DNA of 64,000 bases, taken from NCBI GenBank assembly GCA_017522185.1, contig JAFWZZ010000034.1, positions 1 through 64,000 of the forward strand, read 5' to 3'. The position numbers and the translations under genes are program-made. Shown here one piece after another: positions 51,593-60,924 of the stretch. Under the pieces are notes generated by a model. The model worked only from the letters and a program-made list of their open reading frames with translations, was not told the DNA's origin and did not search any database. This DNA comes from Bacillota bacterium. Its GTDB lineage: Bacteria; Bacillota; Clostridia; Peptostreptococcales; Anaerovoracaceae. Each line of letters opens with the position of its first letter. The first letter of the stretch is position 1.

Positions 51593-52795
51593 CTATTTCG
51601 ATGATTTGCGGTATAGTCCGGCAATCACCAGGCCTGTAACAAGGCAGATGACTGCGATGCAAAGCCATACCTGACCGTATGTCAGTCTGCTCAAAAGCAG
51701 GCCTGAGGTCAAAGGCCCCAGAAGTTTTCCCATGCCGTTTGCAAACTCATAAAGTGCCATGCTGCGGCCTTTGTGGGTTTCGGGAGTCTGATCTGCGATA
51801 TAAATGGCAGCACAGGTGGAAATCAGAATCTCGCCGCTGGTCCATACAAGAATCATAACCAGGAAAAACGGGATGCTGTCAGCAAAGGCATAAGCTCCCA
51901 GCCCTACAACGTAGAAGATGCATGCGATGGCGATGTTGAACAAAGGGTGGTTCTCTTTTGTCTTAGCAATTAACGAAGGGGTCAGTGTGATGACCACCAG
52001 GCCGTTGATGGTCCAGACCAGTGAACTGGTCTTTGAGCCTGCATTCAGTCCAAAACTGTCGGACAGCTGTAGAGGCAGAAGAAAATCCAAATTGATGTAA
52101 CTCAGGGTCAATAGTGCGATGCAACCTGTGAAAATCAGCAGAACCGGGTGATGCCGCAGAATCGAGAGAATGCTTTCTTCTTTCTTTTGCGTCTCGGCAG
52201 GAGATAAAATCTTTGCCTGGTGATGGAGATCTTTTACGCCAAGGCCAACCCAGATTAAAGGAAGAAAAAAGGCGATTGCCATGGAAAAGAAAATCCATTT
52301 CGTATGGCTGTAGAACAATGCGCCTGCCAGAACCGGTCCAATGGAACCACCCACATTGCTGGACAGATATTGCAGGGAGAAACATTCCGTCTTTTTATCT
52401 ACAGGGGAGTAGTCTAAAATCATAGCGGAGATGGTAGGAAGAACAGCATTTACTGCCAGGTAGCTGGCCATGATAAAAAGTACACAAATCATGGAATCGG
52501 CCCAGAAACCTGCCAGGGTCATAACTGCACTAACAAAAGCTGCAGAAATGAGAAAGACGTATTTCCGGCTCCATGCATCGGCCAGCTTGCCCCCGATAAT
52601 ACTGCCGATGATACTGATGGCCGATGCAATGACCACAATCAGACCGGCCTCCGTATCAGAAAAGCCGAAACGGCTGGTCAGCAGGAGGGAGAGAAACGGA
52701 TAGACGATAATCATACCCATATTGACTGCACCCTTGGTTGCGCTAAGGATATAAACCTGACGGGGCAGGCCTTTGTACTGGGAAAACATGTTCAT
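51593..52795 (-). CDS. MFS transporter
   Basis: 400-residue major facilitator with about twelve helices. Motif A between helices 2 and 3 reads GGKLADAWSRKYVFLIS. The central loop (VKDLHHQAKILSPAETQKKEE) is normal for MFS drug-type exporters. Substrate unknown. Start 52795 with AGAAGG 7 bases upstream. It is divergent from the sigma-54-controlled cluster. Confidence 0.85.
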   Translation of the reverse strand: MNMFSQYKGLPRQVYILSATKGAVNMGMIIVYPFLSLLLTSRFGFSDTEAGLIVVIASAISIIGSIIGGKLADAWSRKYVFLISAAFVSAVMTLAGFWADSMICVLFIMASYLAVNAVLPTISAMILDYSPVDKKTECFSLQYLSSNVGGSIGPVLAGALFYSHTKWIFFSMAIAFFLPLIWVGLGVKDLHHQAKILSPAETQKKEESILSILRHHPVLLIFTGCIALLTLSYINLDFLLPLQLSDSFGLNAGSKTSSLVWTINGLVVITLTPSLIAKTKENHPLFNIAIACIFYVVGLGAYAFADSIPFFLVMILVWTSGEILISTCAAIYIADQTPETHKGRSMALYEFANGMGKLLGPLTSGLLLSRLTYGQVWLCIAVICLVTGLVIAGLYRKSSK

Positions 52796-52921
52796 AGATT
52801 TACCTTCTAATTTATTCTATGACTGCATCTTATCGCGGAATAAGAAAAAAGTCAAATTACATCAAACATGTAATAAATAGGCAAAAACTTTACCTAAAAA
52901 ACCAAAAGGATTAAATCGTTC

Positions 52922-52950
52922 ACAATTTTACTTTCAACGTGTAAAATTGT
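52922..52950 (+). promoter_or_regulatory. Possible enhancer site for the sigma-54 activator
   Basis: ACAATTTTAC (52922-52931) and GTAAAATTGT (52941-52950) form a perfect 10-base inverted repeat around 9 bases. It stands about 45-70 bases upstream of the minus-24 element, where bacterial enhancer-binding proteins often bind. Confidence 0.5.
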
Positions 52951-52993
52951 AAGAAACGTTGATCTTTCAATGTTTTTGAACGAATATAATGCT

Positions 52994-53010
52994 TTGGCAC
53001 ATTTGTTGCG
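52994..53010 (+). promoter_or_regulatory. Sigma-54 (-24/-12) promoter of the AGCS symporter gene
   Basis: TTTGGCACATTTGTTGCG carries GG and GC separated by exactly 10 bases (52996-97 and 53008-09) with the TGGCAC and TTGC cores. It is 60 bases before the ATG. Confidence 0.85.
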
Positions 53011-53069
53011 TTATTCATAATCAAAAGCAACTCTTATAATCAAAAACATTTTATGATGGAGGAAAAATT

Positions 53070-54626
53070 ATGAACGATATTTTTGAAATGGTTAACGCGC
53101 TATTTGCAGGCGTTGTTCCAATTGCTGACTTCCTTTGGGATTTCCCTACAAATTTTGAATGGTATTCCAATATTCCTATTTTAGGACAGTTTTCTTTAGC
53201 GATTTTATTACTGTTAGGTGGAAGCTTTTACTTTACATTTAAATTCGGTTTTGTTCAGATCAAAGAATTTAAGACTGGTATTAAACTGCTGACACAAAAA
53301 ACTAAAGCTGAAGTTGGAGAAACACAGCTGGCGTCATTCCTGATGAGTATGGCTGGTCGTGTTGGTGCAGGTAACATCGTAGGTGTTACAGGTGCGGTAA
53401 CTATCGGTGGTCCTGGAGCAATCTTTTGGATGTGGTTATCTGCATTCGTAGGAATGGCTACATCATTTGGTGAAGCAACTTTAGCGCAGATCTTTAAAGA
53501 AAAGAAAGGTGACGAATATGTCGGAGGCTTTACTTTCTATATTCAAAAGATCTGGAAGAACAAAGCTTGGGTTGGTGCAGGCATGTGTATCTTATATCTT
53601 ATGTACAATATGTTAAGTATCCCTACACATACATTCCACGTATTCTCTGCAGCTACAGCAATCGTAAATCGTGTTGTAGGCAGGGTAACAGATGTATCTG
53701 AACCTGTATATTATGTTATCGCAATCGTAATTATCCTGGTTATTGCAGTTTTGACTTTCGGTGGAATCAAGAAGGTGGTACAGTTCTCCGATAAGGCAGT
53801 TCCAGTGATGGCGGTATTATATATTGTTGTTGTCGGCTTACTGATTATCGTAAATATTGGCAAAGTGCCTGCATTTATTTCAGCTGTTTTCGTAGGAGCA
53901 TTTAAACCATCAGCAATTTTCGGTGGAGCATTCGGTGTTGCTCTGGCGCAAGGTTTAAAAAGAGGCCTATTATCCAATGAAGCTGGTATGGGTACTGCGA
54001 CACAGGCATCTTCTATTGCGGATGCAAACCATCCTTGTGAACAGGGTTTCGTACAGGCAATCGGTGTATTCGTAGATACAATCATTATCTGTTCTTTAAC
54101 AGGTTTCATCATTACTGCTGGTACGATTTGGGAAAATCCTGCAATCGATTGGGATACATTAAAAGCAGACAAGATTGGTACATTCCTGACTTCTGTTGAA
54201 GTTTTGGTTCCAGGTACAGCTATGGACTTCCTGATAGTAATCTTCATCGCTCTAGCTTTCGGCCTGTTTGCATTCACAACCTTATTGTGTGATATGACAT
54301 ATTCTGAAATTGCTGCAAATAAGATTTCTGAAAACAAAAAGTTCATCACATTTGTTCGTATCATGGGCGCATTATTCTTCGTTCCATTAGGTACCCTGAC
54401 GGTTTTAGCAGGCTTACAGTTAGACAACCTGTGGTATGTATCTGACTTAGTAAATGTTGTACTGATCTTTATCAATATTCCAACATTGTTTGCTGGAAGA
54501 AAGATTATTATGAAGGCATATAAGAACTACAAAGAATCCAATGGTAAGCGTTTCGTTGCTTCTGAAATTGGAATCGAATCTGACGTATGGTCTGAAGAAG
54601 CGAGCTCTGCAGTTGAACGTGCATAA
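53070..54626 (+). CDS. Sodium:alanine/glycine symporter (AGCS family)
   Basis: 518-residue membrane protein of the AGCS family with about ten helices. Diagnostic parts are GRVGAGNIVGVTGAVTIGGP, AIFWMWLSAFVGMATSFGEA, and LLSNEAGMGTATQASSIADA. The family imports small amino acids (alanine, glycine, D-alanine) with sodium. It is first in a sigma-54-dependent cluster, 11 bases before the racemase gene, so its substrate is probably the same compound. AT-rich codons. Confidence 0.9.
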   Translation: MNDIFEMVNALFAGVVPIADFLWDFPTNFEWYSNIPILGQFSLAILLLLGGSFYFTFKFGFVQIKEFKTGIKLLTQKTKAEVGETQLASFLMSMAGRVGAGNIVGVTGAVTIGGPGAIFWMWLSAFVGMATSFGEATLAQIFKEKKGDEYVGGFTFYIQKIWKNKAWVGAGMCILYLMYNMLSIPTHTFHVFSAATAIVNRVVGRVTDVSEPVYYVIAIVIILVIAVLTFGGIKKVVQFSDKAVPVMAVLYIVVVGLLIIVNIGKVPAFISAVFVGAFKPSAIFGGAFGVALAQGLKRGLLSNEAGMGTATQASSIADANHPCEQGFVQAIGVFVDTIIICSLTGFIITAGTIWENPAIDWDTLKADKIGTFLTSVEVLVPGTAMDFLIVIFIALAFGLFAFTTLLCDMTYSEIAANKISENKKFITFVRIMGALFFVPLGTLTVLAGLQLDNLWYVSDLVNVVLIFINIPTLFAGRKIIMKAYKNYKESNGKRFVASEIGIESDVWSEEASSAVERA

Positions 54627-54637
54627 GAGGTGAGATA

Positions 54638-55357
54638 ATGAAGATCAAAGTGATTATGACCGATAAGGCTATGGACCGTGCAACGATGGATTTAAGAGAG
54701 GACATGTTGTCTACAGCACTTTCTATGGGAGTAGAGATATCTGTAGACTGCATCAAAAAAGGTCCGGATGAGTTGGATTGTAATACAGATGAAGCCTTTG
54801 CTGCAGCAGAATTAGTAAAAGAAGCGATCAAAGCAGAAAAAGAAGGGTTTGATGCAATTGTCATTTACTGTTTTAGTGATGTCGGAATTGATGCAGTAAG
54901 AGAAAACGTGAGGATTCCAGTTATTGGTCCAGGAGAAACGACATTGGCTGTAGCGAATATGCTTTGTAATCGTTTCGTTGTTATCACGACAGAAAGTGTA
55001 AACATTCCTAGAACTTATCGAAGACTGATAAGAAATGGAATTGCAAGAGAAAAAATGACATCTGTCAGAGCGCTGGATATTCCGATTGGCGAAATTCGCG
55101 TCAATCCGCAGGCGACGGCTGAATATCTGAAAGCAGTATGCAAGAAGGCTGTCGAAGAAGAACAGGCAGATGGTGTGATTCTGGGATGTTTAGGCATGGC
55201 GAGTTATGGTGAAATGCTGGAAAAGGAACTACCTGTGAAAGTGTTAGACCCGGCATTCATTGCAGTGGCATATGCGGAAATGTGTGCACGTCTTGGACTA
55301 GCTCACATTCCAGCAGTATATCCGCCTTTTCAAAATTTGAGTCACGTTGAGCTTTAG
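54638..55357 (+). CDS. Asp/Glu/hydantoin racemase family protein
   Basis: 239-residue two-Cys racemase. Catalytic Cys are seen in VIYCFSDVGID (about residue 79) and LGCLGMASYG (about 184), as in the cofactor-free Asp/Glu/hydantoin racemases. VIGPGETTLAVANML is the characteristic phosphate-loop-like turn. It would epimerise an amino acid or hydantoin-like compound imported by the symporter. Same operon (11-base gap; AAGAGGTG ribosome site). Confidence 0.85.
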   Translation: MKIKVIMTDKAMDRATMDLREDMLSTALSMGVEISVDCIKKGPDELDCNTDEAFAAAELVKEAIKAEKEGFDAIVIYCFSDVGIDAVRENVRIPVIGPGETTLAVANMLCNRFVVITTESVNIPRTYRRLIRNGIAREKMTSVRALDIPIGEIRVNPQATAEYLKAVCKKAVEEEQADGVILGCLGMASYGEMLEKELPVKVLDPAFIAVAYAEMCARLGLAHIPAVYPPFQNLSHVEL

Positions 55358-55378
55358 TAAACCTTAAACATACAAGAA

Positions 55379-55418
55379 ATCCAGGCGGATGAGATGAACT
55401 TGTCCGCCTGGATTTTTA
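55379..55418 (+). terminator. Terminator after the racemase gene
   Basis: ATCCAGGCGGA and TCCGCCTGGAT form an 11-bp stem around 13 bases, followed by TTTTAG. Confidence 0.9.
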
Positions 55419-55457
55419 GTTGTATAATGTGGTTATATAAACCTGGAGGTAGTAAAG

Positions 55458-57527
55458 ATGAAAAGAATTGCAGTCATAGCAACGGAAAAAGAATTTGCTG
55501 AATATCTAAAAAGCAATGTAGAACGTTATATGAAAAGATATGCTGAGTTTACTGCATACTCTATGGCGGAAATTGATGCAAAAGATATCATAGAAGAAGA
55601 CTTTGTTTTGCTATCTGCATTTACAATCTACCAAAAGGTCTGTGAAAAGAAATCTGAGTCAACAGAGATTTTAATTGTCTCTTTATCTTTAAATAAAAAA
55701 CAGATTGAAGTTTTAAAGCAAATTCCTGTAGGAACGAAAGCCTTATTAGTAAACTTTGATAATCGTTCTTGTATTCATACCATGACTTGCATGTACGATG
55801 CGGGAATTAGAGGATTGGAGTTATATCCGTATTTTGGTGTTGGGGATTATGACCATGCGATCACTACAGCAATCACACCAGATGAAGCTTATTTGGTGCC
55901 GAAAGAGATTTCAAATGTATACAACATTGGCCAAAGTTCGGTGGACATGGCTAGTTTGTATCAGATTGCAGACAAACTAGGTGTATATGAGGAATTCTCA
56001 GCCAGCGAAGCAAATGAAGCAAAAAAAGAATATTATGCGTTGAATTCTAGTATGGATCGTTTGCTGAATGACAAAGCAAGCATGACGGATAGATTGAATA
56101 CTTTGATTCGTTTAATGAATGAAGGTATTATTATTGCGGACTCATTGGGAAAAATCTATATGACCAATGAAAAGGCAAAATTGTTGTTGCAAGAGCGATC
56201 TCAGGTGTTGATTGGATTCAATGTAGACGAGGTGTTGCCAGAAATTGACTTGCAGTCAACAAAGGAAAAACTGATCAAACTTCCATCTGCGAATTTGGTT
56301 TCATCATCTGTTGAAATCGAATCTGGAGACGAGACGGCGGGATATATTATTACGATTACAGATTTTGAAGAAACGGAAAAGAAACAGCATGACATCCGTG
56401 CGAAATTAAGTGAGACTAGTCATTTGGCACGATATCATTTTGAAGATATTCTCGGTGAAAGTGAGGATATAATTAAAGCAAAGACGAATGCCCGAAAAGT
56501 TGCCTCATCAGATGCCTCGGTCATGATTACTGGAGAAAGTGGAACGGGAAAAGAGTTATTCGCGCAAAGCATTCATAATGCTTCTCGTAGAAAAAAATAT
56601 AATTTTGTTGCGGTAAACTGTGCGGCGATTCCAGATAATCTATTGGAAAGCGAAATGTTCGGTTATGATGAAGGCTCTTTCACGGGAGCCAAAAAAGGTG
56701 GTAAAATCGGTTTCTTTGAATTGGCGCATCGAGGAACGATTTTCCTGGATGAAATTGGTGAAATGCCTTTGACTCTGCAATCAAAGCTGCTTCGCGTCTT
56801 GGAAGAAAAGAAGGTTATGCGCGTGGGTTCAAATAAGAATATTTCCATCGATGTGCGAATTATCGCGGCAACGAACAAAGACCTTTATGCCATGGTAGAA
56901 GAAGGAACTTTCCGTGAGGATTTATATTACCGATTGAATGTCCTGCCGGTCAGAATTCCATCACTTCGGGAAAGAAAGACGGACATATTACCGATTTTTT
57001 ATTCTATGATTCGAAACTTGCAGTCGAATCTGAAGCTAAGCCCAGATGCGGAACAATTGATGACACGATATTCGTGGAGAGGCAATGTGAGAGAACTGAG
57101 AAATGTTGCTGAATACTTGACGAGTAAAGGGAAAGGCTATATTGAAGTTGAAGATCTCCCTCCGATAAGAGAAAAAGCGGAAAAGGAGAATGAACCAGAG
57201 CATCACTATACTGTTGAAAATTCAACGTTAATTGATAAATTTATTCTTCACGAAGGAAAAGATATCGATTTGTATTATGCCGTTTTAGTACAGCTGAAAG
57301 CTTCTTTCGAACAGGGTGAACGATATGGAAGACAGACGTTGATGGATAAGATCAATGAACAAGGAGGATTCTATACAGAGGGTGAAATCCGAAAAGCGTT
57401 AAACAAGCTTTCTTCTTATGGATTTATCCGTTCGCCAAAGGGAAGAGGTGGCAGTGTCATTCATGGAGAAGGCCTGAATTTATTGTCCGTTATCGAGAGA
57501 TTTAGAGAAAGAGGCATATTAGGATAA
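55458..57527 (+). CDS. Sigma-54-dependent enhancer-binding transcriptional activator
   Basis: 689-residue activator. An N-terminal PrpR-like sensor (about 1-160) is followed by a PAS domain (about 212-305), a AAA+ domain (about 328-560) and a winged-helix C-terminus. AAA+ motifs: GESGTGKE (359-366), GSFTGA (406-411, the sigma-54 contact loop, usually GAFTGA), Walker B TIFLDEIGE, and RYSWRGNVRELRNV near 555-570. The C-terminus (LMDKINEQGGFYTEGEIRKA, LNKLSSYGFIRSPKGRGGS) is a winged helix rather than the usual Fis-type HTH. Two -24/-12 promoters flank this gene, so it very likely drives both. It has its own vegetative promoter. Confidence 0.92.
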   Translation: MKRIAVIATEKEFAEYLKSNVERYMKRYAEFTAYSMAEIDAKDIIEEDFVLLSAFTIYQKVCEKKSESTEILIVSLSLNKKQIEVLKQIPVGTKALLVNFDNRSCIHTMTCMYDAGIRGLELYPYFGVGDYDHAITTAITPDEAYLVPKEISNVYNIGQSSVDMASLYQIADKLGVYEEFSASEANEAKKEYYALNSSMDRLLNDKASMTDRLNTLIRLMNEGIIIADSLGKIYMTNEKAKLLLQERSQVLIGFNVDEVLPEIDLQSTKEKLIKLPSANLVSSSVEIESGDETAGYIITITDFEETEKKQHDIRAKLSETSHLARYHFEDILGESEDIIKAKTNARKVASSDASVMITGESGTGKELFAQSIHNASRRKKYNFVAVNCAAIPDNLLESEMFGYDEGSFTGAKKGGKIGFFELAHRGTIFLDEIGEMPLTLQSKLLRVLEEKKVMRVGSNKNISIDVRIIAATNKDLYAMVEEGTFREDLYYRLNVLPVRIPSLRERKTDILPIFYSMIRNLQSNLKLSPDAEQLMTRYSWRGNVRELRNVAEYLTSKGKGYIEVEDLPPIREKAEKENEPEHHYTVENSTLIDKFILHEGKDIDLYYAVLVQLKASFEQGERYGRQTLMDKINEQGGFYTEGEIRKALNKLSSYGFIRSPKGRGGSVIHGEGLNLLSVIERFRERGILG

Positions 57528-57536
57528 ACTAGTGTT

Positions 57537-57575
57537 AAGAACTGCATCGTAAAGAGGCAGTTCTTTCTATTTTGC
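57537..57575 (+). terminator. Terminator of the activator gene
   Basis: AAGAACTGC and GCAGTTCTT around 11 bases, followed by TCTATTTT. Confidence 0.85.
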
Positions 57576-57576
57576 G

Positions 57577-57601
57577 TTTTGGGTTAAAAATTAACCCAAA
57601 A
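57577..57601 (+). promoter_or_regulatory. Perfect palindrome upstream of the second sigma-54 promoter
   Basis: TTTTGGGTTAA (57577-57587) and TTAACCCAAAA (57591-57601) form a perfect 11-base inverted repeat around AAA, about 76 bases before the minus-24 element. A likely enhancer site for the activator encoded just upstream. Confidence 0.65.
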
Positions 57602-57676
57602 TGCATTAATTAAATTTACCAATGAAAAGATAATGTCTTGAACTTTGATTTTTTGCGTTTTTTTCCTGAAATGAAG

Positions 57677-57693
57677 TTGGCACGCGAATTGCA
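57677..57693 (+). promoter_or_regulatory. Sigma-54 (-24/-12) promoter of the deacetylase genes
   Basis: TTGGCACGCGAATTGCA has the consensus TGGCAC-N5-TTGCA with GG and GC 10 bases apart (57679-80 and 57691-92), 49 bases before the ATG. Confidence 0.92.
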
Positions 57694-57741
57694 TTTTAAT
57701 AAAGTAACAAAAGATTGAGTCGTTGAAACAGGAGGAAGAAA

Positions 57742-58596
57742 ATGAACGGAATCAAATGGCCTGAAGGAAAAAAATCAGCTGTTATGTTTTCTTTTGATGT
57801 GGACGGTGACACCACGTGGGAAAACGGTAACAAAGGCCTTCCAAATGGAGAAAAATACATTAAATCATTATCTGTAGGACAGTACGGTCCGAAACGCTGC
57901 GTAGACAGAATCATGGATATGCTGGAACGCTATAACGTGAGAGCAACATTCTTTGTTCCAGGCCTAACGGCGGAACGTTATCCTGAATTGATTAAACGTA
58001 TTGCAGAAGCTGGACATGAATTAGGACACCATGGATATGCCCATGAGCGTTTTGCAGGACGAACCGTGGAAGAACAGATTGAAATCATTGAAAAATCAAA
58101 GAAAATCCTAGAAGACCTAACTGGACAGGATATCACAGGATTCAGAACGCCATCTGGAGACTGGTCCATTGAAACACCAGGGCTGCTGTATGAGAGAGGT
58201 TTCAGATACTCCAGCTCGATGAGAGGCGATGACAGACCTTATCGTACGGTCATTGATGGAGAGGAAACAGACCTTATCGAAATCCCGACAAAGTGGGAAG
58301 TAGATGACTATGTGGCTATGGCATATAATATGTATCCGGCAGAACCTGCAGGACAGGACAGAATTTCCTGTTATCGTTGTGTAGAAGACAACTTTATGAG
58401 AGAATTCGAAGGACATCATCGATATGGATTGTGCATTTCTTTCATGAGTCATCCACAGGTTATCGGGTCTCCTGGAAGAATCCGAATCCTGGATCATTTG
58501 TTAAAGGAAATCACATCTAGAGAAGATGTCTGGGTAGCGACTGGAAGTGAAATTGCAGACTGGTACCGCGATAATTATCCAAAGGGAGGTAAATAA
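57742..58596 (+). CDS. PuuE/PgdA-like polysaccharide-deacetylase-family amidohydrolase (1)
   Basis: 284-residue cytoplasmic protein (no signal peptide) of the PuuE/HpPgdA branch of the NodB fold, which includes cyclic imide hydrolase and cofactor-free allantoinase as well as peptidoglycan deacetylase. Motifs: VMFSFDVDGDT (Asp15/17 region), metal-binding HGYAHE, FRTPSGDW and FMSHPQVIGSPGR. Lack of a signal and the metabolic neighbours favour a small-molecule imide or amide substrate. First gene of a sigma-54-driven operon; GGAGG site. The next gene is its paralogue, 2 bases on. Confidence 0.85.
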   Translation: MNGIKWPEGKKSAVMFSFDVDGDTTWENGNKGLPNGEKYIKSLSVGQYGPKRCVDRIMDMLERYNVRATFFVPGLTAERYPELIKRIAEAGHELGHHGYAHERFAGRTVEEQIEIIEKSKKILEDLTGQDITGFRTPSGDWSIETPGLLYERGFRYSSSMRGDDRPYRTVIDGEETDLIEIPTKWEVDDYVAMAYNMYPAEPAGQDRISCYRCVEDNFMREFEGHHRYGLCISFMSHPQVIGSPGRIRILDHLLKEITSREDVWVATGSEIADWYRDNYPKGGK

Positions 58597-58598
58597 AG

Positions 58599-59438
58599 AT
58601 GAGATTAGAAAGACCTGTTTGGCCCAATGACAATCAGTGTGCGGCAATGGTAACCATCAATTTAAATGCAGAGTTATTCTGGCTTGGTCTAGACCCGACT
58701 TGTATTGATAAACCAAAGACCCTTTCTCTGGGACAGTATGGGATGACACGCGGCGTAGATAGAATCCTGGATATCCTTGATGAAAAAAATCTGAATGCTA
58801 CCTTCTTTGTTCCAGGGTGGGTTGCAGAAAATTATACTGAACAGATTCGTGACATCTGTGAACGCGGACATGAGATTGCTTCTCTAGGATATAAGCAGGA
58901 AAATATGGCTATATTGACAGAAGAGGAACAGGAAGAAGCAATTCGTAAGAGCATTTGTGCAATTGAGCAGGCTTGTGGTCAAACTCCAATTGGATTCAGA
59001 TGTCCGGATGGTGAGTTAACGTTAGATACCTTGCGTATTGCGAAAAATTTAGGAATGAAATATTCAAGCAATCTTTGTGATGATGACAGACCATATTGGA
59101 AAGAGCTGAATGATGGAAATGTCCTCCTAGAAATACCAGTCCATTGGGTGAACTATGATTTGCCTTATTTCGCATTCAACTATCATCCAGCTTTTCCAGC
59201 AGGTCAGGGTAGAATTGCAAACTATACCGGTGTGCTGAACAATTGGCAGGATGAATTCGATGGCTGTAAAGAATATGGTCTGTGCTATGTCCTGCAGCTG
59301 GATCCGGCGACTATCGGATCACCAGGTCGTATTGGCTTATTTGAAGATATCTTGGACTATATGCTTGCTAGTCAGAACGTCTGGTTTCCAACCGCTGCGG
59401 AAATGTATGAATATAAGGAAAAGTGTTTAAAATTATAA
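58599..59438 (+). CDS. PuuE/PgdA-like polysaccharide-deacetylase-family amidohydrolase (2)
   Basis: 279-residue paralogue of the preceding protein. It keeps the general fold (SLGQYGMTRGVDRILDILDE, ATFFVPGWVAENY, DDRPYWKELNDGN, LDPATIGSPGRIG), but key residues differ: FSFDVDG becomes VTINLNAE, so the first Asp pair is missing, and HGYAHE becomes LGYKQE, so the His pair is gone. It is therefore probably not catalytic on its own and may form a heteromer with the first protein. Coupled start (GGGAGG in the end of the previous gene). Confidence 0.85.
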   Translation: MRLERPVWPNDNQCAAMVTINLNAELFWLGLDPTCIDKPKTLSLGQYGMTRGVDRILDILDEKNLNATFFVPGWVAENYTEQIRDICERGHEIASLGYKQENMAILTEEEQEEAIRKSICAIEQACGQTPIGFRCPDGELTLDTLRIAKNLGMKYSSNLCDDDRPYWKELNDGNVLLEIPVHWVNYDLPYFAFNYHPAFPAGQGRIANYTGVLNNWQDEFDGCKEYGLCYVLQLDPATIGSPGRIGLFEDILDYMLASQNVWFPTAAEMYEYKEKCLKL

Positions 59439-59445
59439 AAACTAC

Positions 59446-59474
59446 TGGATTTCAACTGTATATTCATGTATAAT
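59446..59474 (+). promoter_or_regulatory. Vegetative promoter of argH
   Basis: TGGATT, a 17-base spacer and TATAAT (59469-59474), 49 bases before the argH start. Confidence 0.55.
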
Positions 59475-59523
59475 AAGCATTTAGTGAACGAAATAATTAC
59501 CCAAGAAAGAGGAGGAAATAAAT

Positions 59524-60912
59524 ATGGCACTTTGGGGTGGAAGATTTGAAAAAGAAATGGATGAAATCGTTAAGTATTTTAACGCATCAATTTTCTTTGA
59601 TCAGAGAATGTATAAGGAAGATATTCAGGGTAGTATTGCCCATGTAACAATGCTGGGAGAACAGGGCATCGTGACAAAGGAAGAGGCTGACCAGATTATC
59701 ACAGGTTTAAAAGTCATTGAACAGCAGATTGCGTCTGGAAAAATCGTGTTCAATGTAGATGATGAAGATATCCACATGGGTATTGAAAGCAGACTGATTA
59801 AAGAAATTGGTGATGTAGCGAAGAAGTTGCACACTGCAAGAAGCAGAAATGACCAGTGTCAGGTTGACCTACGCTTATACCTGAAGAAGGAAATTAAGGA
59901 AATTGTTTCCAGACTTTGCTATCTGGAATCAGTGATCCTGGAAAAGGCAGAAAAATATGCTGATGAAATCACTGTTGGTTTTACTCACATTCAGCACGCA
60001 CAGCCAATCACTATCGGTTTTATCTTCATGGCATATTTCCAAATGTTCAGAAGAGACATCGATAGACTGATGGATACTTATGACAGAATGAATCTTTGTC
60101 CGTTGGGTGCATGTGCGCTGGCTGGTACAACACTGCCAACTAACCGTTACAGAACTGCAGAATTATTAGGTTTCACCGCACCAACAGAAAATGCAATGGA
60201 TTCTGTCAGCGATCGTGACTACAGTTTGGAATTCCTGAACGATGCAGCAATCTCCATGATGCACATTTCCAGATGGGCGGAAGAGTTCGTATGGTGGAAT
60301 TCCCAGGAATTCGGATTCATCGACATCGACGACAGCTACTGCACAGGCAGCAGCATCATGCCGCAGAAGAAGAATCCGGACATGGCGGAATTATTAAGAG
60401 GCAAAGTCGGACGTGCCTACGGCAACCTGATGCAGCTTCTCACTGTTATGAAAGGCACGCCGCTGGCATACAACAAGGACTTCCAGGAGGACAAGGAAAG
60501 CGTATTCGATACCTGTGATACCTGGAAGGACAGCATCACCATCTTTGCCAACATGCTGGAAAAGACCGAGTTCAGACTGGACCGCATTCAGCAGCACTTC
60601 GACAAAGGCTTCCTCAACGCCACCGATATCGCGGAACACTTCGCGAAACAGGGTATCCCGTTCAGAGAAGCACACGAAATCGTAGGAAAAATGGTAAAGG
60701 CCTGCGAAAACAACAACTGTGATTTTGAAGACCTGACGGAAGCACAGCTGCAGGCCATCGACGGCCGCGTAACCAAGGAATCCTTAGGCGACATCAGCAT
60801 CAAAGCCTGTGTCGACGCGCGTATGTCCTTTGGCGGCACGGCTCCGGCAGAAGTAAGAAGACAGATCAAAACCGGCAAGGCATGGCTGGAAACCCTGCCT
60901 GAACTGGCATAG
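59524..60912 (+). CDS. argH: Argininosuccinate lyase
   Basis: 462-residue enzyme that splits argininosuccinate into arginine and fumarate. All signatures are present: LWGGRF at the start, HTARSRNDQ (about 103-111), HIQHAQP, and GSSIMPQKKNPD (about 278-289). Length is standard. No other arginine-synthesis gene is near. Instead it is followed 12 bases on by malic enzyme, so fumarate release may feed malate and pyruvate. Codon use changes within the gene, near 60270: AT-rich before, clearly G+C-rich after. Confidence 0.93.
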   Translation: MALWGGRFEKEMDEIVKYFNASIFFDQRMYKEDIQGSIAHVTMLGEQGIVTKEEADQIITGLKVIEQQIASGKIVFNVDDEDIHMGIESRLIKEIGDVAKKLHTARSRNDQCQVDLRLYLKKEIKEIVSRLCYLESVILEKAEKYADEITVGFTHIQHAQPITIGFIFMAYFQMFRRDIDRLMDTYDRMNLCPLGACALAGTTLPTNRYRTAELLGFTAPTENAMDSVSDRDYSLEFLNDAAISMMHISRWAEEFVWWNSQEFGFIDIDDSYCTGSSIMPQKKNPDMAELLRGKVGRAYGNLMQLLTVMKGTPLAYNKDFQEDKESVFDTCDTWKDSITIFANMLEKTEFRLDRIQQHFDKGFLNATDIAEHFAKQGIPFREAHEIVGKMVKACENNNCDFEDLTEAQLQAIDGRVTKESLGDISIKACVDARMSFGGTAPAEVRRQIKTGKAWLETLPELA

Positions 60913-60924
60913 GAGGTAGGATTC

